Part shown: positions 1 through 8,106 of the stretch, piece by piece
How positions within the stretch are numbered: the first letter of the stretch is position 1
Layout of the letters: each line of letters begins with the position of its first letter
Source of the DNA: Alistipes sp.
GTDB lineage: Bacteria; Bacteroidota; Bacteroidia; Bacteroidales; Rikenellaceae
Length of the DNA: 37,971 bases
Direction: 5' to 3'
Assembly: GCA_017558115.1 (NCBI GenBank)
Contig: JAFYWG010000044.1
Span: 1-37,971, forward strand
Translations under genes and position numbers: made by a program
Notes under the pieces: model-generated
The model's input: only the letters and a program-made list of their open reading frames with translations
What the model was told of the DNA's origin: nothing
The model's database searches: none

Positions 1-2135
1 GCTGTGGAGTCTGTAGAAAAGCGCTGTGGCGCTGAGGTGCGAGTAAAGCCGTTTACAACGAGTATATTGCCCTTAGAATGGGGATTATAGCATGCTGATA
101 GGGTCTCGGAGTCGAAGCTCTCGCCACCACTATTTACAGCCGTGATGCGGTAGCTATAGGTGTGGCCATGCTCCTGCTCTACCATCGTGCACGTGCCCTC
201 AATGCGGCGACCTGTGTCGAAGCCACCGCCATCGATGCGTGTGTAGAGTATGTAGTACTCCGCCTCGGCTGTGGGCTCTAATGGGTCGGACGTGGGCTGC
301 CACGATAGGTGCGCTGTGTTGCCATGTAAAACTACTGCAAAGTTATGCACGGGTAGGGGCTGTACGACGTAGTCGAAGTCGTATTGCGAGGCCACGTAGC
401 GCAGTATGCCCTTATATATCGCGCGGCTAACGTCGAAGCGAAAGGCTGGGTCGAGACCGTAGCTCATGTCGCCATAGTTCTGGTGCGAGAGTAGCTCGAG
501 GAGCATCGTGGGGCAGTAGGGTAGGCGTGCCTCGTAGTAGGCTCTATCCCACATTCCTCGGCGCTTCCAGTCGGGTTCGTGAAGTGCGCGTATGTCGCTA
601 ACTATCTGCGTCATCACAATATCCGTAAGGTCGCGTGAGCGTAGGCGTGAGGCGTTGAGGGCGAACTTACCCTTGTTGTCGCGTGTGCAGTAGATGCCGA
701 GCGTGCCCACCACGTCGTCATTGTCTCTCACACCCGCATCGGAGTGCATGGCGAGTGTCAGGTCTATGGGTATGCGCTTACCGATGCTGTCGGCAAGGTG
801 TTCAGAACCTCCCATAAGGTAGTTAACCCAGTGTGCACGAGACATATAGTCATCTTTGTAGTCGTCTGTGCCATTCTTAGGTGCGTAGACGCTCGTGGGG
901 AATCCAGACCATTGTAACCAGTAGCGTGCGCCCTCGGTGAAGCGTGGGTAGCCGCTGGTATTTGCTCGTGTGAGGGTGTCTGTGGCGTTGCGGCTACGGC
1001 CAATGTTGCCCATGCCACCGCCAATTTTTATGGCATCGGCGCTTACCACGCCCTGTTCTGCGGAGTAGTTCGAGAGGGTTACAAGGCACTCATGCTCGCC
1101 CGCCTCGAAGTAGAACTCGCCGAGGGCTATCCACATCGAGCCACCCATTTTCTGGTTTATGGTGAAGGTGTGGTCGCCACCCGATGCATGTATAGTGTAG
1201 TGGGCATCGCGGACGCTATTTTTAAGCGTGGCGTAGGAGATGTAGAGAGTGTATATGCCCGATGTAGGTATCGTTCCTCCCCACGTTGCTGTTGCTATCT
1301 TTGTGCTATCCGCGGTTGTGGCTATCATGCGTGCTGTGCCATCGGTGAAGGGGTTGTGGCCCGAGGGGTAGACGTCGTGGAGGTGTGCAAAGCCTACACC
1401 GGCATGCTTCCACGTCGTAGCACCTCCGGTCTCGCGGTATATGGCGGGCGATAGGCCCTCGTCGTTATCGAGGATGACCTCCTCGTTGCGCATGCTGCGC
1501 TCACGCGGTAGAAGCACGTTTGCTCCAGCGCGCTCAAGCATAGGTAGAACGTAGGGTATGACGTAGCTCTGCGTGTATAGATCTTCGACGGTCTCCCACA
1601 GGCGCACGCGCTGCCAGTACCAGTCATCCATCTTGTTCTTATAGTAGCGGCCATGGCTCTGCCATAGGGCTATATGTCTGTTTTGCAATCCCTTTGTGGG
1701 TCTTGATAGCTCGCTTACTCGGGTGATAAGAGGTGTGCCGCTCTTATATGTAAAGGCCTTAGATGTGTGCTTAGGGTCGTAGTAGTGCGGAACGAGGTTA
1801 TCTATAAGTTTGCCGTCGGCATATATCACGAGCTTATGGTTGCGAAACTTCTCGGGTAGGGCGTTGCGCACGCTGTCGTATATGCGCTCGAGGCTCTCAT
1901 GTCGCATGGGGTAGTAGGCGAGCTCTGCCGAGGCTTTAACCTCAACCTTGCCATTGCGTATGCGCACCTCGTCGACCTTGACATAGCTTCCCGCAACCTC
2001 GGGTAGCGTTATGCTCTGCAGGGTTGAGGCTATAGCGGTGCGCTCCTTCTTGTTGAGCGTGCTCTGTGCCATGGCGGGCGTATAGAGGCATAGAAGGGCT
2101 ACGATAGTGAGTATCTGTCGTGCTAAATAGTTCAT
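1..2135 (-). CDS. Secreted amidase-like protein with internal golvesin-type domain and FN3-like domain (3' end outside window)
   Basis: An open frame runs from ATG at 2135 past the left edge, giving about 711 codons without a stop. A signal peptide is clear (MNYLARQILTIVALLCLYT, cleaved near AMA-QS). Scattered motifs fit an N-acetylmuramoyl-L-alanine amidase (Amidase_3) fold: IALWQSHGRYY near residue 155, LERAGANVLLPRER near 205, DLTLAMHSDAG near 463 and TMLLELLSHQNYGD near 550 (His and Glu as expected for zinc ligands and catalysis). Between the second and third motifs, about residues 285-370, lies a beta-rich stretch (SGIYTLYISYATL ... VSADAIKIGGG) resembling the golvesin C-terminal-like domain often annotated as xanthan lyase. 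A fibronectin-III-like segment follows (about 600-680). The product probably acts on cell wall or glycan in the periplasm. It is last of the yggS-truA operon, 18 bp after truA. Substrate is inferred only. Confidence 0.8.
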   Translation of the reverse strand, partial: MNYLARQILTIVALLCLYTPAMAQSTLNKKERTAIASTLQSITLPEVAGSYVKVDEVRIRNGKVEVKASAELAYYPMRHESLERIYDSVRNALPEKFRNHKLVIYADGKLIDNLVPHYYDPKHTSKAFTYKSGTPLITRVSELSRPTKGLQNRHIALWQSHGRYYKNKMDDWYWQRVRLWETVEDLYTQSYVIPYVLPMLERAGANVLLPRERSMRNEEVILDNDEGLSPAIYRETGGATTWKHAGVGFAHLHDVYPSGHNPFTDGTARMIATTADSTKIATATWGGTIPTSGIYTLYISYATLKNSVRDAHYTIHASGGDHTFTINQKMGGSMWIALGEFYFEAGEHECLVTLSNYSAEQGVVSADAIKIGGGMGNIGRSRNATDTLTRANTSGYPRFTEGARYWLQWSGFPTSVYAPKNGTDDYKDDYMSRAHWVNYLMGGSEHLADSIGKRIPIDLTLAMHSDAGVRDNDDVVGTLGIYCTRDNKGKFALNASRLRSRDLTDIVMTQIVSDIRALHEPDWKRRGMWDRAYYEARLPYCPTMLLELLSHQNYGDMSYGLDPAFRFDVSRAIYKGILRYVASQYDFDYVVQPLPVHNFAVVLHGNTAHLSWQPTSDPLEPTAEAEYYILYTRIDGGGFDTGRRIEGTCTMVEQEHGHTYSYRITAVNSGGESFDSETLSACYNPHSKGNILVVNGFTRTSAPQRFSTDST

Positions 2136-2153
2136 TATGAGGAGTGTGGCCTG

Positions 2154-2882
2154 CTAATATTTTACGTTTGAAAGGAATAGTCCGCAGGCGGGTGCTCCGG
2201 CACTCGAGCGTGATAGGTCGCGCGAGGTGATGATGTTGTCGAACTCCTCGACGCTATAGCGGCCACGGCCAACATCGACGAGAGTGCCTACAATGGCGCG
2301 CACCATGTTGCGTAGGAAGCGGTCAGCACGTATGGTGAAGCGTAGCGTGCCGTCGCTCTCCACCACCCACTCGGCGTGTGTTATGTGGCAGATGTTGGTC
2401 TTATTGTTCGAGTTGAGCTTTGCGAATGATGTGAAGTCCTCGTGCACAATGAGTCGTGCCGCAGCGCTGTTCATAGCCTCGATGTCGAGGTCGGCGGTGT
2501 AGTGCCATGCCGAGTAGCGACGGAAGGGCGACTTGCGGGGTGTGAGGAAGTAGGTGTACTCGCGCTCCTTGGCGTCGAAGCGGGCATGCTGGCTCTCCTC
2601 GACTTCGTATATGCGCATTATGGCGATGTCGTGGGGTAGTACCTTGTTGAGCTTGTATGCTAACTGGTGGCAGTCGATGGTGGTGTCGCTATCGAAATGA
2701 GCGGTGTAGAACGAGGCATTTACGCCCGTGTCGGTGCGTCCCGCGCCCACAATCTCTGTGGGCACACCGCGTAGCATCGAGAGCTTGGCCTCGATGGTGC
2801 CCTGCACCGTTGCGGTGTCGGGTTGACGCTGCCAGCCGAAGTATGCCGCACCGTCGTATTGTAACTCTATGAAGTATCGCAT
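2154..2882 (-). CDS. truA: tRNA pseudouridine(38-40) synthase TruA
   Basis: This 242-residue protein converts U38-U40 in the anticodon arm of tRNAs to pseudouridine. The N-terminus RYFIELQYDGAAYFGWQRQ is diagnostic. The catalytic Asp is D51 in GAGRTDTGVNA, and the second-half motif RFLRNMVRAIVGTLVDVGRG is present. I start at ATG 2882 rather than the longer frame at 2909, because conserved TruA sequence begins at MRYFIEL and the longer start would overlap the upstream yggS stop. It sits 10 bp after yggS and 18 bp before the amidase gene, so all three are probably co-transcribed from the promoter at 3572-3602. Length is normal for the family. Confidence 0.96.
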   Translation of the reverse strand: MRYFIELQYDGAAYFGWQRQPDTATVQGTIEAKLSMLRGVPTEIVGAGRTDTGVNASFYTAHFDSDTTIDCHQLAYKLNKVLPHDIAIMRIYEVEESQHARFDAKEREYTYFLTPRKSPFRRYSAWHYTADLDIEAMNSAAARLIVHEDFTSFAKLNSNNKTNICHITHAEWVVESDGTLRFTIRADRFLRNMVRAIVGTLVDVGRGRYSVEEFDNIITSRDLSRSSAGAPACGLFLSNVKY

Positions 2883-2892
2883 GGCCGGGTGT

Positions 2893-3552
2893 TTAGTATT
2901 CGCGAGCACCGAAGATTGCAGTGCCTATGCGCACCATTGTAGAGCCATACTCAAGGGCCAAGGGGTAGTCGTCCGACATGCCGATAGAGAGGGTGTCGAA
3001 GGCCTCGCCAAAGCGTGGCTTAAGCTCCTCGAAAATATCCTTTATGACCTGGAAGTCACGACGTATCGTAGCCTCGTCGTCGGTATTTGTGGCGATGGTC
3101 ATCACGCCACGCACGCGGATGTGCGACATCGCCTCCAACGCTCCCGAGGCGATGTATGCGCGCAATGCCTCGATGTCCCAACCCGACTTTGTCTCCTCGT
3201 CCGCCACGTGCACCTCAAGGAGAATATCTATCTTGCGCTCGTTCTTTGCTGCCTGCTTTTCTATCTCCTCAATGAGACGGTCGGAATCTACCGATGCGAT
3301 GAGCGATACGAAGGGTGCTATCATCTTGACCTTGTTGGTCTGTAGGTGGCCAATCATTGCCCACACTATATCTTTAGGTAGCTCTGCGGCCTTTGCTGCC
3401 ATCTCCTGAGGACGGCTCTCGCCGAAGATGCGCTGACCCGCCTCGTAGGCCTCCATCACGCGCTCTGCGGGGTGAAACTTCGATACCGCCACGAGGTTCA
3501 CGCCCTGGGGTAGTGTCGCATATATTCTCTCTAAACGTTCCTTTACGGTCAT
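2893..3552 (-). CDS. yggS: YggS/PROSC family PLP homeostasis protein
   Basis: A 219-residue fold-type III PLP-binding protein of the YggS (PLPBP) family, which buffers pyridoxal phosphate and has no known catalytic activity. The PLP lysine is K25 in NLVAVSKFHP. Other family motifs are FGESRPQE, WAMIGHLQTNKVK and the C-terminal LSIGMSDDYPLALEYGSTMVRIGTAIFG. The start is ATG 3552 (MTVKERLERI). The frame could extend to 3594, but the -7 promoter box at 3572-3579 lies inside that extension, so the longer start would not be transcribed. First gene of the yggS-truA-amidase operon. Confidence 0.95.
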   Translation of the reverse strand: MTVKERLERIYATLPQGVNLVAVSKFHPAERVMEAYEAGQRIFGESRPQEMAAKAAELPKDIVWAMIGHLQTNKVKMIAPFVSLIASVDSDRLIEEIEKQAAKNERKIDILLEVHVADEETKSGWDIEALRAYIASGALEAMSHIRVRGVMTIATNTDDEATIRRDFQVIKDIFEELKPRFGEAFDTLSIGMSDDYPLALEYGSTMVRIGTAIFGAREY

Positions 3553-3571
3553 AGTTTTGTTCTTTTGCTTG

Positions 3572-3602
3572 CAAAAGTACAAATTATATAGCAAGAGTGC
3601 AA
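3572..3602 (-). promoter_or_regulatory. Bacteroidota-type promoter of the yggS operon
   Basis: Read on the minus strand, TTG (3600-3602) is followed by a 20-nt spacer and TACTTTTG (3572-3579). This matches the TTTG-N19/21-TAnnTTTG pattern of the Bacteroidota primary sigma factor. It lies about 20 nt before the chosen yggS start. Confidence 0.6.
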
Positions 3603-3647
3603 GTCCGCGACTCTATTTCTTACCATGGCTGCGTGAGATGTGCCACT

Positions 3648-3790
3648 ATCACAAGAGATTCAATTTAGCAGTAGAAGGTAGTAGATGCAACGCTCGGCAA
3701 AAAAAAAATGCGGATGTGCTGTACTGTGGCGTACTGCCCATTCGCATTTTCTTTTGTTAGCGGCAGCAGATGCTGCCTTATAGTGCTAAA
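3648..3790 (-). repeat. Two-hairpin 3'-end repeat, copy A (after lpdA)
   Basis: Read on the minus strand, sequence beginning at the lpdA stop codon closely matches that beginning at the proS stop codon (20028-20176). Hairpin 1 is GGCAGCA-tc-TGCTGCC (plus 3762-3777). A CTAACAAAAGAA linker follows. Hairpin 2 (plus 3707-3748) has an 18-bp arm with 15 pairs, a GTAC/GTAC tip and a GCCACA loop, then a run of T. The match to copy B continues about 55 nt beyond the T run (GCCGAGCGTTG ... CTTGTGATA). It probably terminates lpdA transcription, but conservation outside the hairpins implies a dispersed repeat or structured RNA. Confidence 0.75.
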
Positions 3791-5170
3791 TTACATGTGG
3801 ATGGCGCAACCAAGTGCATCTTCTGCTGCCTCCATCACTGCCTCGTGCATCGAGGGGTGTGCATGGATGGTGCGTGCAATGCGGTGTGCATTCACACCCA
3901 ATACCTTAGCCAACGTAGGCTCGCCAATCATCTCCGTAACGTTGTGGCCCACGAAGTGCGCGCCGAGCAACTTCTCCTCAGCGTCGAAGATGAGCTTCAC
4001 AAAGCCGTCGCGCTCACCCGCTGCTGTTGCCTTGCCCGATGCGGTATATGGGAACTTACCCACCTTATACTCGATGCCCGCAGCTTTTACCTGCGCCTCG
4101 GTCATGCCCACAGAGGCAACCTCGGGAGAGGTGAAGATGCACGATGGGATGGTAGAGTAGTCCACAGCCTCGGGCTCGAGACCGCAGATGTGCTCCACGC
4201 AGTGAATAGCCTCGGCCGAAGCTACGTGTGCAAGGGCGGGAGTAGCGATGATGTCACCGATAGCATATACGCCGTCGACGCTTGTCTTGTAGTGCTCGTC
4301 AACCTTAATCTTGTCGCACTCGATAGCTATGCCGAGCTCCTCAAGACCCATGTCCTCGATGTTAGACTTGATGCCGACAGCCGAGAGCACGACATCTGCC
4401 TCGAGTGTCTGCTCCCCCTTCTTACCCTCGATAACCACGTCGCACTTGCCATCCTCGCGTACCGATACAGACTTTACGGTAGTAGATGTCATAACCGTAG
4501 CGCGGAGCTTGCGGAAGGCGCGCTCCATAGCCTTTGCGGTGTCCTCATCCTCGAGGGGCATAATCTGTGGCATATACTCGACAATGGTAACCTTGACGCC
4601 CATCGTAGCGTAGATGTATGCGAACTCCGAGCCAATAGCGCCAGAGCCCACAACGACCATAGTCTCAGGGAGCTCGGGAAGTACGAGGGCCTCCTTAGAC
4701 GAGATGATGTGCTTGCCGTCGATAGGCATGAAGGGCATGACGCGGGGACGTGCACCTGTAGCGAGGATGATGTGGTCAGCCTCGTAGTCTACGCCCTCAA
4801 CCTCTACGGTGTCCTCAGCCTTTAGGCGGCCGAAGCCCGCGATAACGTTGATGTTATTCTTCTTCAAGAGGAACTGAACACCCTTATTCATGGTTGTTGC
4901 CACCATACGCTCGCGCTCCACCATCTTTGCCCAGTCGGGCTTTACCTCACCCTCGATGCTTACGCCGTAGGTTGCCGCAGCCTTGCAGTCTGCGTATACC
5001 TGTGCCGAGCGCACGAGTGCCTTGGTGGGGATGCAACCCCAGTTGAGGCATACGCCACCAGCATCTGCCTTCTCGACAATAGCCACGCGCTTGCCACACT
5101 GTGCCGCACGAATAGCCGCTACATAACCACCAGGGCCTGAGCCTATAACGATGATATCATATCTTTCCAT
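3791..5170 (-). CDS. lpdA: Dihydrolipoyl dehydrogenase (E3)
   Basis: A 459-residue FAD/NAD flavoprotein disulfide oxidoreductase. It reoxidises dihydrolipoamide in 2-oxoacid dehydrogenase complexes or the glycine cleavage system. Seen: FAD Rossmann motif IGSGPGGYVAA (about 9-19), redox pair C41/C46 in GGVCLNWGCIPTKA, NAD-binding GSGAIGSEFAY, the second FAD motif YAIGDI, and the C-terminal interface HAHPSMHEAVME with catalytic His and Glu. No E1, E2 or lipoate genes lie next to it, so the partner complex is encoded elsewhere. It follows the C69 dipeptidase gene by 29 bp on the same strand, possibly co-transcribed. Its stop codon is the first base-triplet of the copy A repeat. Confidence 0.96.
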   Translation of the reverse strand: MERYDIIVIGSGPGGYVAAIRAAQCGKRVAIVEKADAGGVCLNWGCIPTKALVRSAQVYADCKAAATYGVSIEGEVKPDWAKMVERERMVATTMNKGVQFLLKKNNINVIAGFGRLKAEDTVEVEGVDYEADHIILATGARPRVMPFMPIDGKHIISSKEALVLPELPETMVVVGSGAIGSEFAYIYATMGVKVTIVEYMPQIMPLEDEDTAKAMERAFRKLRATVMTSTTVKSVSVREDGKCDVVIEGKKGEQTLEADVVLSAVGIKSNIEDMGLEELGIAIECDKIKVDEHYKTSVDGVYAIGDIIATPALAHVASAEAIHCVEHICGLEPEAVDYSTIPSCIFTSPEVASVGMTEAQVKAAGIEYKVGKFPYTASGKATAAGERDGFVKLIFDAEEKLLGAHFVGHNVTEMIGEPTLAKVLGVNAHRIARTIHAHPSMHEAVMEAAEDALGCAIHM

Positions 5171-5199
5171 AGTAGTAGTCTTAAGTTGTTACGTTGCAA

Positions 5200-6825
5200 T
5201 TACTTTACCACCTTGAGGATCTCGCCCTTGTCGGCAGCTACAGCACGCTTCCAGTTCTCTGAGTAACCAGGCATCTCGATAACGCCAGGGATGTCCTTGC
5301 CGTTGCCGTTGTCGATGAAGCCCTTCTCGTCCTCACCCTTAACGTTGCCATCGATGTACTTAACCATGAGGTACTCATCCAAGCCCTCCCAGAAGTGGAA
5401 GAGAAGCTGAGCATTCTCTACACTAAACTCTGTAGCCATCTTGCGTGCCTTCTTCTGGTTTAGGCCTGCGAGCTCCTGGTCGAACTCGTTGACCATATCA
5501 ATCATAGTATTCTCCCATGCGTCGATATTCTGGCGTACAGCCTTGCCTACGACGTTGTAGCGCAAGTATGCAAACTGTGCTACGCGGTTTGTAATCCAGA
5601 ACATAGAGGTGTCAGAGTACTTAAGCATTGTGCCGTTACCCTCCTTCAAGCACTCGGGAACCTCGGTTGAGGTAACGTAGATAGGAGTGAGAGGTGAGGT
5701 TGCAGCATCGTCAGTACCAAACCAGAGAATACCAGTCTTGCCAGGACGTGCCTGACCTACGAGCCAGAATGCTGTCTGCTGTGTAGCTGTAGCGCGCTCG
5801 TTGCAGTACTCAACGCCGTCTACCTCGAAGTACATAGGACGCCAGCGGTAAGGGCAGCCCTCGCCACCAGCACCGATGTCGGTTGTCATATCCATCTTTG
5901 TACCCTCGTAGTGGTCGCGCATGCAGTCCATGAGGAGCTTGGGCGATACCTTCTCCACGGGCTTAACCCACAAAGGCATACGGTTAGCGGGGTTGTGACC
6001 CATAGCATAGTCCTCATACTGATCCATGTCGGCAGCTACAGTGCGGAAGAATGCCCATACGCGAGCCTCGCAACCACGCATAGCACCGAAATCGAGGGGT
6101 GCATAAGCATCAGCAAAGCTGAAATCCTCGTTTGAACCCTCATACCAGCCGAACTTACGTGCTACATCTGCTACGTCGGGAGCGTAGAGACAGTTCTCGG
6201 GGTCGTTCCAGGGGAATGTGGTGATGCGTGCCTGGTTAGCATGACCGCTAACATAGCCATCAGGAATGCGGCGTGCTACCCATACGATACCCTTGTCGTT
6301 GGGACCCTTGCCGATAAGCTCCATGATCCACGCCTCCTCGGTATCTACGATAGAGAATGACTCACCTGAAGATGCGTAGCCGTAGGTGTTGGCGAGGTCT
6401 ACGATGATAGCAATAGCCTCACGTGCAGTCTTTGCGCGCTGCAATGTGATGTAGATGAGTGAGCCGTAGTCGATGCCACCATTAGGATCCTCCAACTCGT
6501 GACGGCCACCAAATGTAGTCTCAGTGATGAAGAGCGAGTGCTCGTTAGAGTTGCCAAGAGTGCGGTATGTCACGGGTACCTGCTTAATCTTACCGATGTA
6601 GCGACCTGTATCCCATTCAGTTACATCCATCCACTCGGTGTACTTACCAGGAATATACTGGTAGAGTGTGCCGTAGAGGCCGTGAGAGTCGGCAGCGTAT
6701 GTTACCATGTTTGAGCCGTCGGTAGAGGCACCGCGCGTCACGATGAAGTTTGTACAAGCATCAGCCGTGTATACCGAGCCGATGAATGCGCCCACAAGGG
6801 CCGCGAGCTTAAGTAGTCTTTTCAT
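5200..6825 (-). CDS. pepD: Secreted C69-family dipeptidase
   Basis: A 541-residue N-terminal-nucleophile peptidase of MEROPS family C69. The signal peptide (about 1-23) is followed directly by the nucleophile, C24, in ACTNFIVTRGAS; processing would expose this Cys as the new N-terminus. Other family features: YAADSHGLYG, a conserved QVPVTYRTLGNSNEHSL region, and FSIVDTEEAWIMELIG in the middle. It is presumably periplasmic or outer-surface and cleaves dipeptides, which fits an asaccharolytic gut bacterium. Its own promoter lies at 6889-6919. The gene name is by family; substrate range is unknown. Codon use looks like highly expressed backbone genes. Confidence 0.93.
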   Translation of the reverse strand: MKRLLKLAALVGAFIGSVYTADACTNFIVTRGASTDGSNMVTYAADSHGLYGTLYQYIPGKYTEWMDVTEWDTGRYIGKIKQVPVTYRTLGNSNEHSLFITETTFGGRHELEDPNGGIDYGSLIYITLQRAKTAREAIAIIVDLANTYGYASSGESFSIVDTEEAWIMELIGKGPNDKGIVWVARRIPDGYVSGHANQARITTFPWNDPENCLYAPDVADVARKFGWYEGSNEDFSFADAYAPLDFGAMRGCEARVWAFFRTVAADMDQYEDYAMGHNPANRMPLWVKPVEKVSPKLLMDCMRDHYEGTKMDMTTDIGAGGEGCPYRWRPMYFEVDGVEYCNERATATQQTAFWLVGQARPGKTGILWFGTDDAATSPLTPIYVTSTEVPECLKEGNGTMLKYSDTSMFWITNRVAQFAYLRYNVVGKAVRQNIDAWENTMIDMVNEFDQELAGLNQKKARKMATEFSVENAQLLFHFWEGLDEYLMVKYIDGNVKGEDEKGFIDNGNGKDIPGVIEMPGYSENWKRAVAADKGEILKVVK

Positions 6826-6888
6826 AATGTTTTAGGTTTAAATTTATCTATTTTCTTGTTATTTACGCCGTTCGGGTCTATTAACCTC

Positions 6889-6919
6889 CAAAGATACTAA
6901 TTTATTTTGAAATAGCAAA
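6889..6919 (-). promoter_or_regulatory. Promoter of the C69 dipeptidase gene
   Basis: On the minus strand TTTG (6916-6919) is separated by 19 nt from TATCTTTG (6889-6896), an excellent match to the Bacteroidota consensus. The -33 box abuts the 125-bp palindromic element at 6921-7045, so insertion of that element may have supplied or trimmed upstream promoter sequence. Confidence 0.8.
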
Positions 6920-6920
6920 A

Positions 6921-7045
6921 AAGAAGTTGTATAACAAGGCTACTTTGGCGTTGCATTCGCTCTCAAAATGCTCATTTACGCTAAAGTAAACTCCGCTTTT
7001 TCGAGCTTCGTGCGCCTAAAATTAGCTCTTGTTATACAACTTCTT
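6921..7045. repeat. 125-bp MITE-like palindromic element
   Basis: Perfect 18-bp terminal inverted repeats AAGAAGTTGTATAACAAG (6921-6938) and its reverse complement (7028-7045) enclose about 90 bp. The interior is itself an imperfect palindrome centred on ATTTAC-gctaaa-GTAAAC, with matching GGCG...CGCC ends. The element could fold into one long hairpin. No coding sequence is present. It fills most of the gap between the C69 and DUF5606 genes. I recall similar TGCTCATTTAC...GTAAACTCCGC palindromes in other Bacteroidales genomes, but cannot check this here. Confidence 0.7.
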
Positions 7046-7054
7046 GCAATAAGA

Positions 7055-7083
7055 GGCTGTCAACAAATTGTTGAACAGCCCCT
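7055..7083 (-). terminator. Hairpin downstream of the DUF5606 gene
   Basis: Imperfect hairpin GGCTGT-CAAC ... GTTG-a-ACAGCC with a single bulged A, 24 bp after the DUF5606 stop. Read on the minus strand it is followed by TCTTATTG, a weak U tract. Probable intrinsic terminator, or another small repeat next to the 6921-7045 palindrome. Confidence 0.45.
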
Positions 7084-7106
7084 AAACACATTTGGATTGC
7101 TTCTGA

Positions 7107-7526
7107 TTACTCCTCTGCGCCCTCCTCCTCGTAGTTGGGGAGCTTGAACTCTGTGAAGCCAGCCTTAACCAAGAGGTTGTACCAAGCGAAGCACTTCTTC
7201 ATGTCTGAAACGTGAACGCGCTCGCGGTCGTACTCAGGCAATACCTGTGCGAACTCTGCCTGAATCTTATCAGCCGACTCCTTGTGAGAGATAGCCTCCT
7301 TGCCCTCAGTGTAGTTCCAGATGTTTGTGAATACGTTTGCAAGTGGAATATCCTCACCCTCAGTGAACATAGAGATCTCTGTGAGCGCGCTTACGCGTGA
7401 TGTTGCAGCGGCGTTCATGCGCTTACCATCGAGGAGTGACTCTACGATAACGCCGCGCTGCGACTGTGCCACATACTTGTAGAGGCCGGGCTGACCCGAG
7501 ATAGCCAAAATATCCTTTAATTCCAT
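7107..7526 (-). CDS. DUF5606-type conserved protein
   Basis: A 139-residue soluble protein with no signal peptide, recognised as the small Bacteroidota-wide family annotated DUF5606. It begins MELKDILAISGQPGLYKYV, followed by a small beta-rich domain (GVIVESLLDGKRMNAA, VSALTEISMFTEGEDIPL). A helical C-terminal half (MKKCFAWYNLLVKAGFTEF) ends in an acidic tail YEEEGAEE. Function is unknown; the family is usually single copy and widely conserved, suggesting a core role. It stands alone, with a TAACTTTG -7 box at 7573-7580 (minus strand) about 47 nt upstream. Confidence 0.85.
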   Translation of the reverse strand: MELKDILAISGQPGLYKYVAQSQRGVIVESLLDGKRMNAAATSRVSALTEISMFTEGEDIPLANVFTNIWNYTEGKEAISHKESADKIQAEFAQVLPEYDRERVHVSDMKKCFAWYNLLVKAGFTEFKLPNYEEEGAEE

Positions 7527-7572
7527 AGCTATAAAATTTGCTTTAGTTGAACGTTCAAAAGTTTTAACGTCG

Positions 7573-7580
7573 CAAAGTTA
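7573..7580 (-). promoter_or_regulatory. -7 box of the DUF5606 gene
   Basis: TAACTTTG on the minus strand fits the Bacteroidota TAnnTTTG box and lies about 47 nt upstream of the start codon. I see no convincing -33 TTTG at the right distance. Confidence 0.45.
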
Positions 7581-7704
7581 ATTATTTTTCGCTAATATCC
7601 TCACTTCTCGCCCGAAAGTTGTGGTTTGAGTTTGTTATAACCCTATTCTACGTATATAATCTCTGATTTGCTGACGCGAGCAACGGGGTAGATTCTCTCC
7701 TTAG

Positions 7705-7915
7705 GAGACAAAAGAGACAAAAGAGACAAAAGAGACAAAAGAGACAAAAGAGACAAAAGCGACTTAAGAGACCTTAGAGACCTAAGAGAAGTCGCTATCA
7801 ACAGAAATGTCCGAGCCATCCCTTTGGTCTCTATCGTCCCTTTGGTCCTTTTGGTCTCTGTCGTTGTCCGAGTCATCCCTTTGGTCCCTTTGGTCCCTTT
7901 CGTCCCTGAAGAAGC
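7705..7915. repeat. 9-bp minisatellite pair in inverted arrangement
   Basis: Six perfect copies of GAGACAAAA occupy 7705-7758, decaying through variants (GCGACTTAA, GAGACCTTA, GAGACCTAA) to about 7790. From about 7818 to 7915 a pyrimidine-rich array follows, built of CCCTTTGGT and CTCTNTCGT-like 9-mers. Its complement (ACCAAAGGG) resembles the first unit, so the two arrays are inverted relative to each other. This explains most of the roughly 580-bp gap between the DUF5606 gene and serB. A minus-strand open frame across it encodes only LLS and TKG repeats and is not credible as a gene. Confidence 0.85.
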
Positions 7916-8066
7916 CTTCGTTTGAGCGTATGCAGGATATTGAACGTCACCTACACCATCTTGGTGAGGCGTTATTGAAGGTGCATATTGAGTAGTCTTA
8001 GAGTGTTGAAGTCTGTAAATACAAAAAAAAGGTGCTACTGGTGTAGCAATGTAACGCAAAAATTTG

Positions 8067-8074
8067 TATATTTG
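8067..8074 (+). promoter_or_regulatory. -7 box of the serB operon
   Basis: TATATTTG (TAnnTTTG) lies 32 nt before the serB ATG at 8107. No clear -33 element. Its position argues against using the GTG at 8095 as start, since that would leave almost no leader. Confidence 0.5.
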
Positions 8075-8106
8075 TGCATTAAATTTAATAAAGTGTGCAT
8101 TTTTAT

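Noticed and set aside
3707-3777. CRISPR-like repeat array
   Set aside because: Only hairpins and one distant inverted copy; no evenly spaced repeats with unique spacers, and no cas genes in the window.
3770-4825. 351-codon plus-strand open frame opposite lpdA
   Set aside because: Mirror frame of a clear dihydrolipoyl dehydrogenase; its translation shows no domain.
7705-7785. CRISPR or direct-repeat array
   Set aside because: Units are contiguous 9-mers without spacers; this is a minisatellite.
7643-8059. 138-codon minus-strand open frame with LLS and TKG repeats
   Set aside because: The whole middle is a translation of the 9-bp minisatellites; there is no domain, and the 5' part overlaps the serB leader. 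Open by virtue of 9-bp periodicity, not selection.
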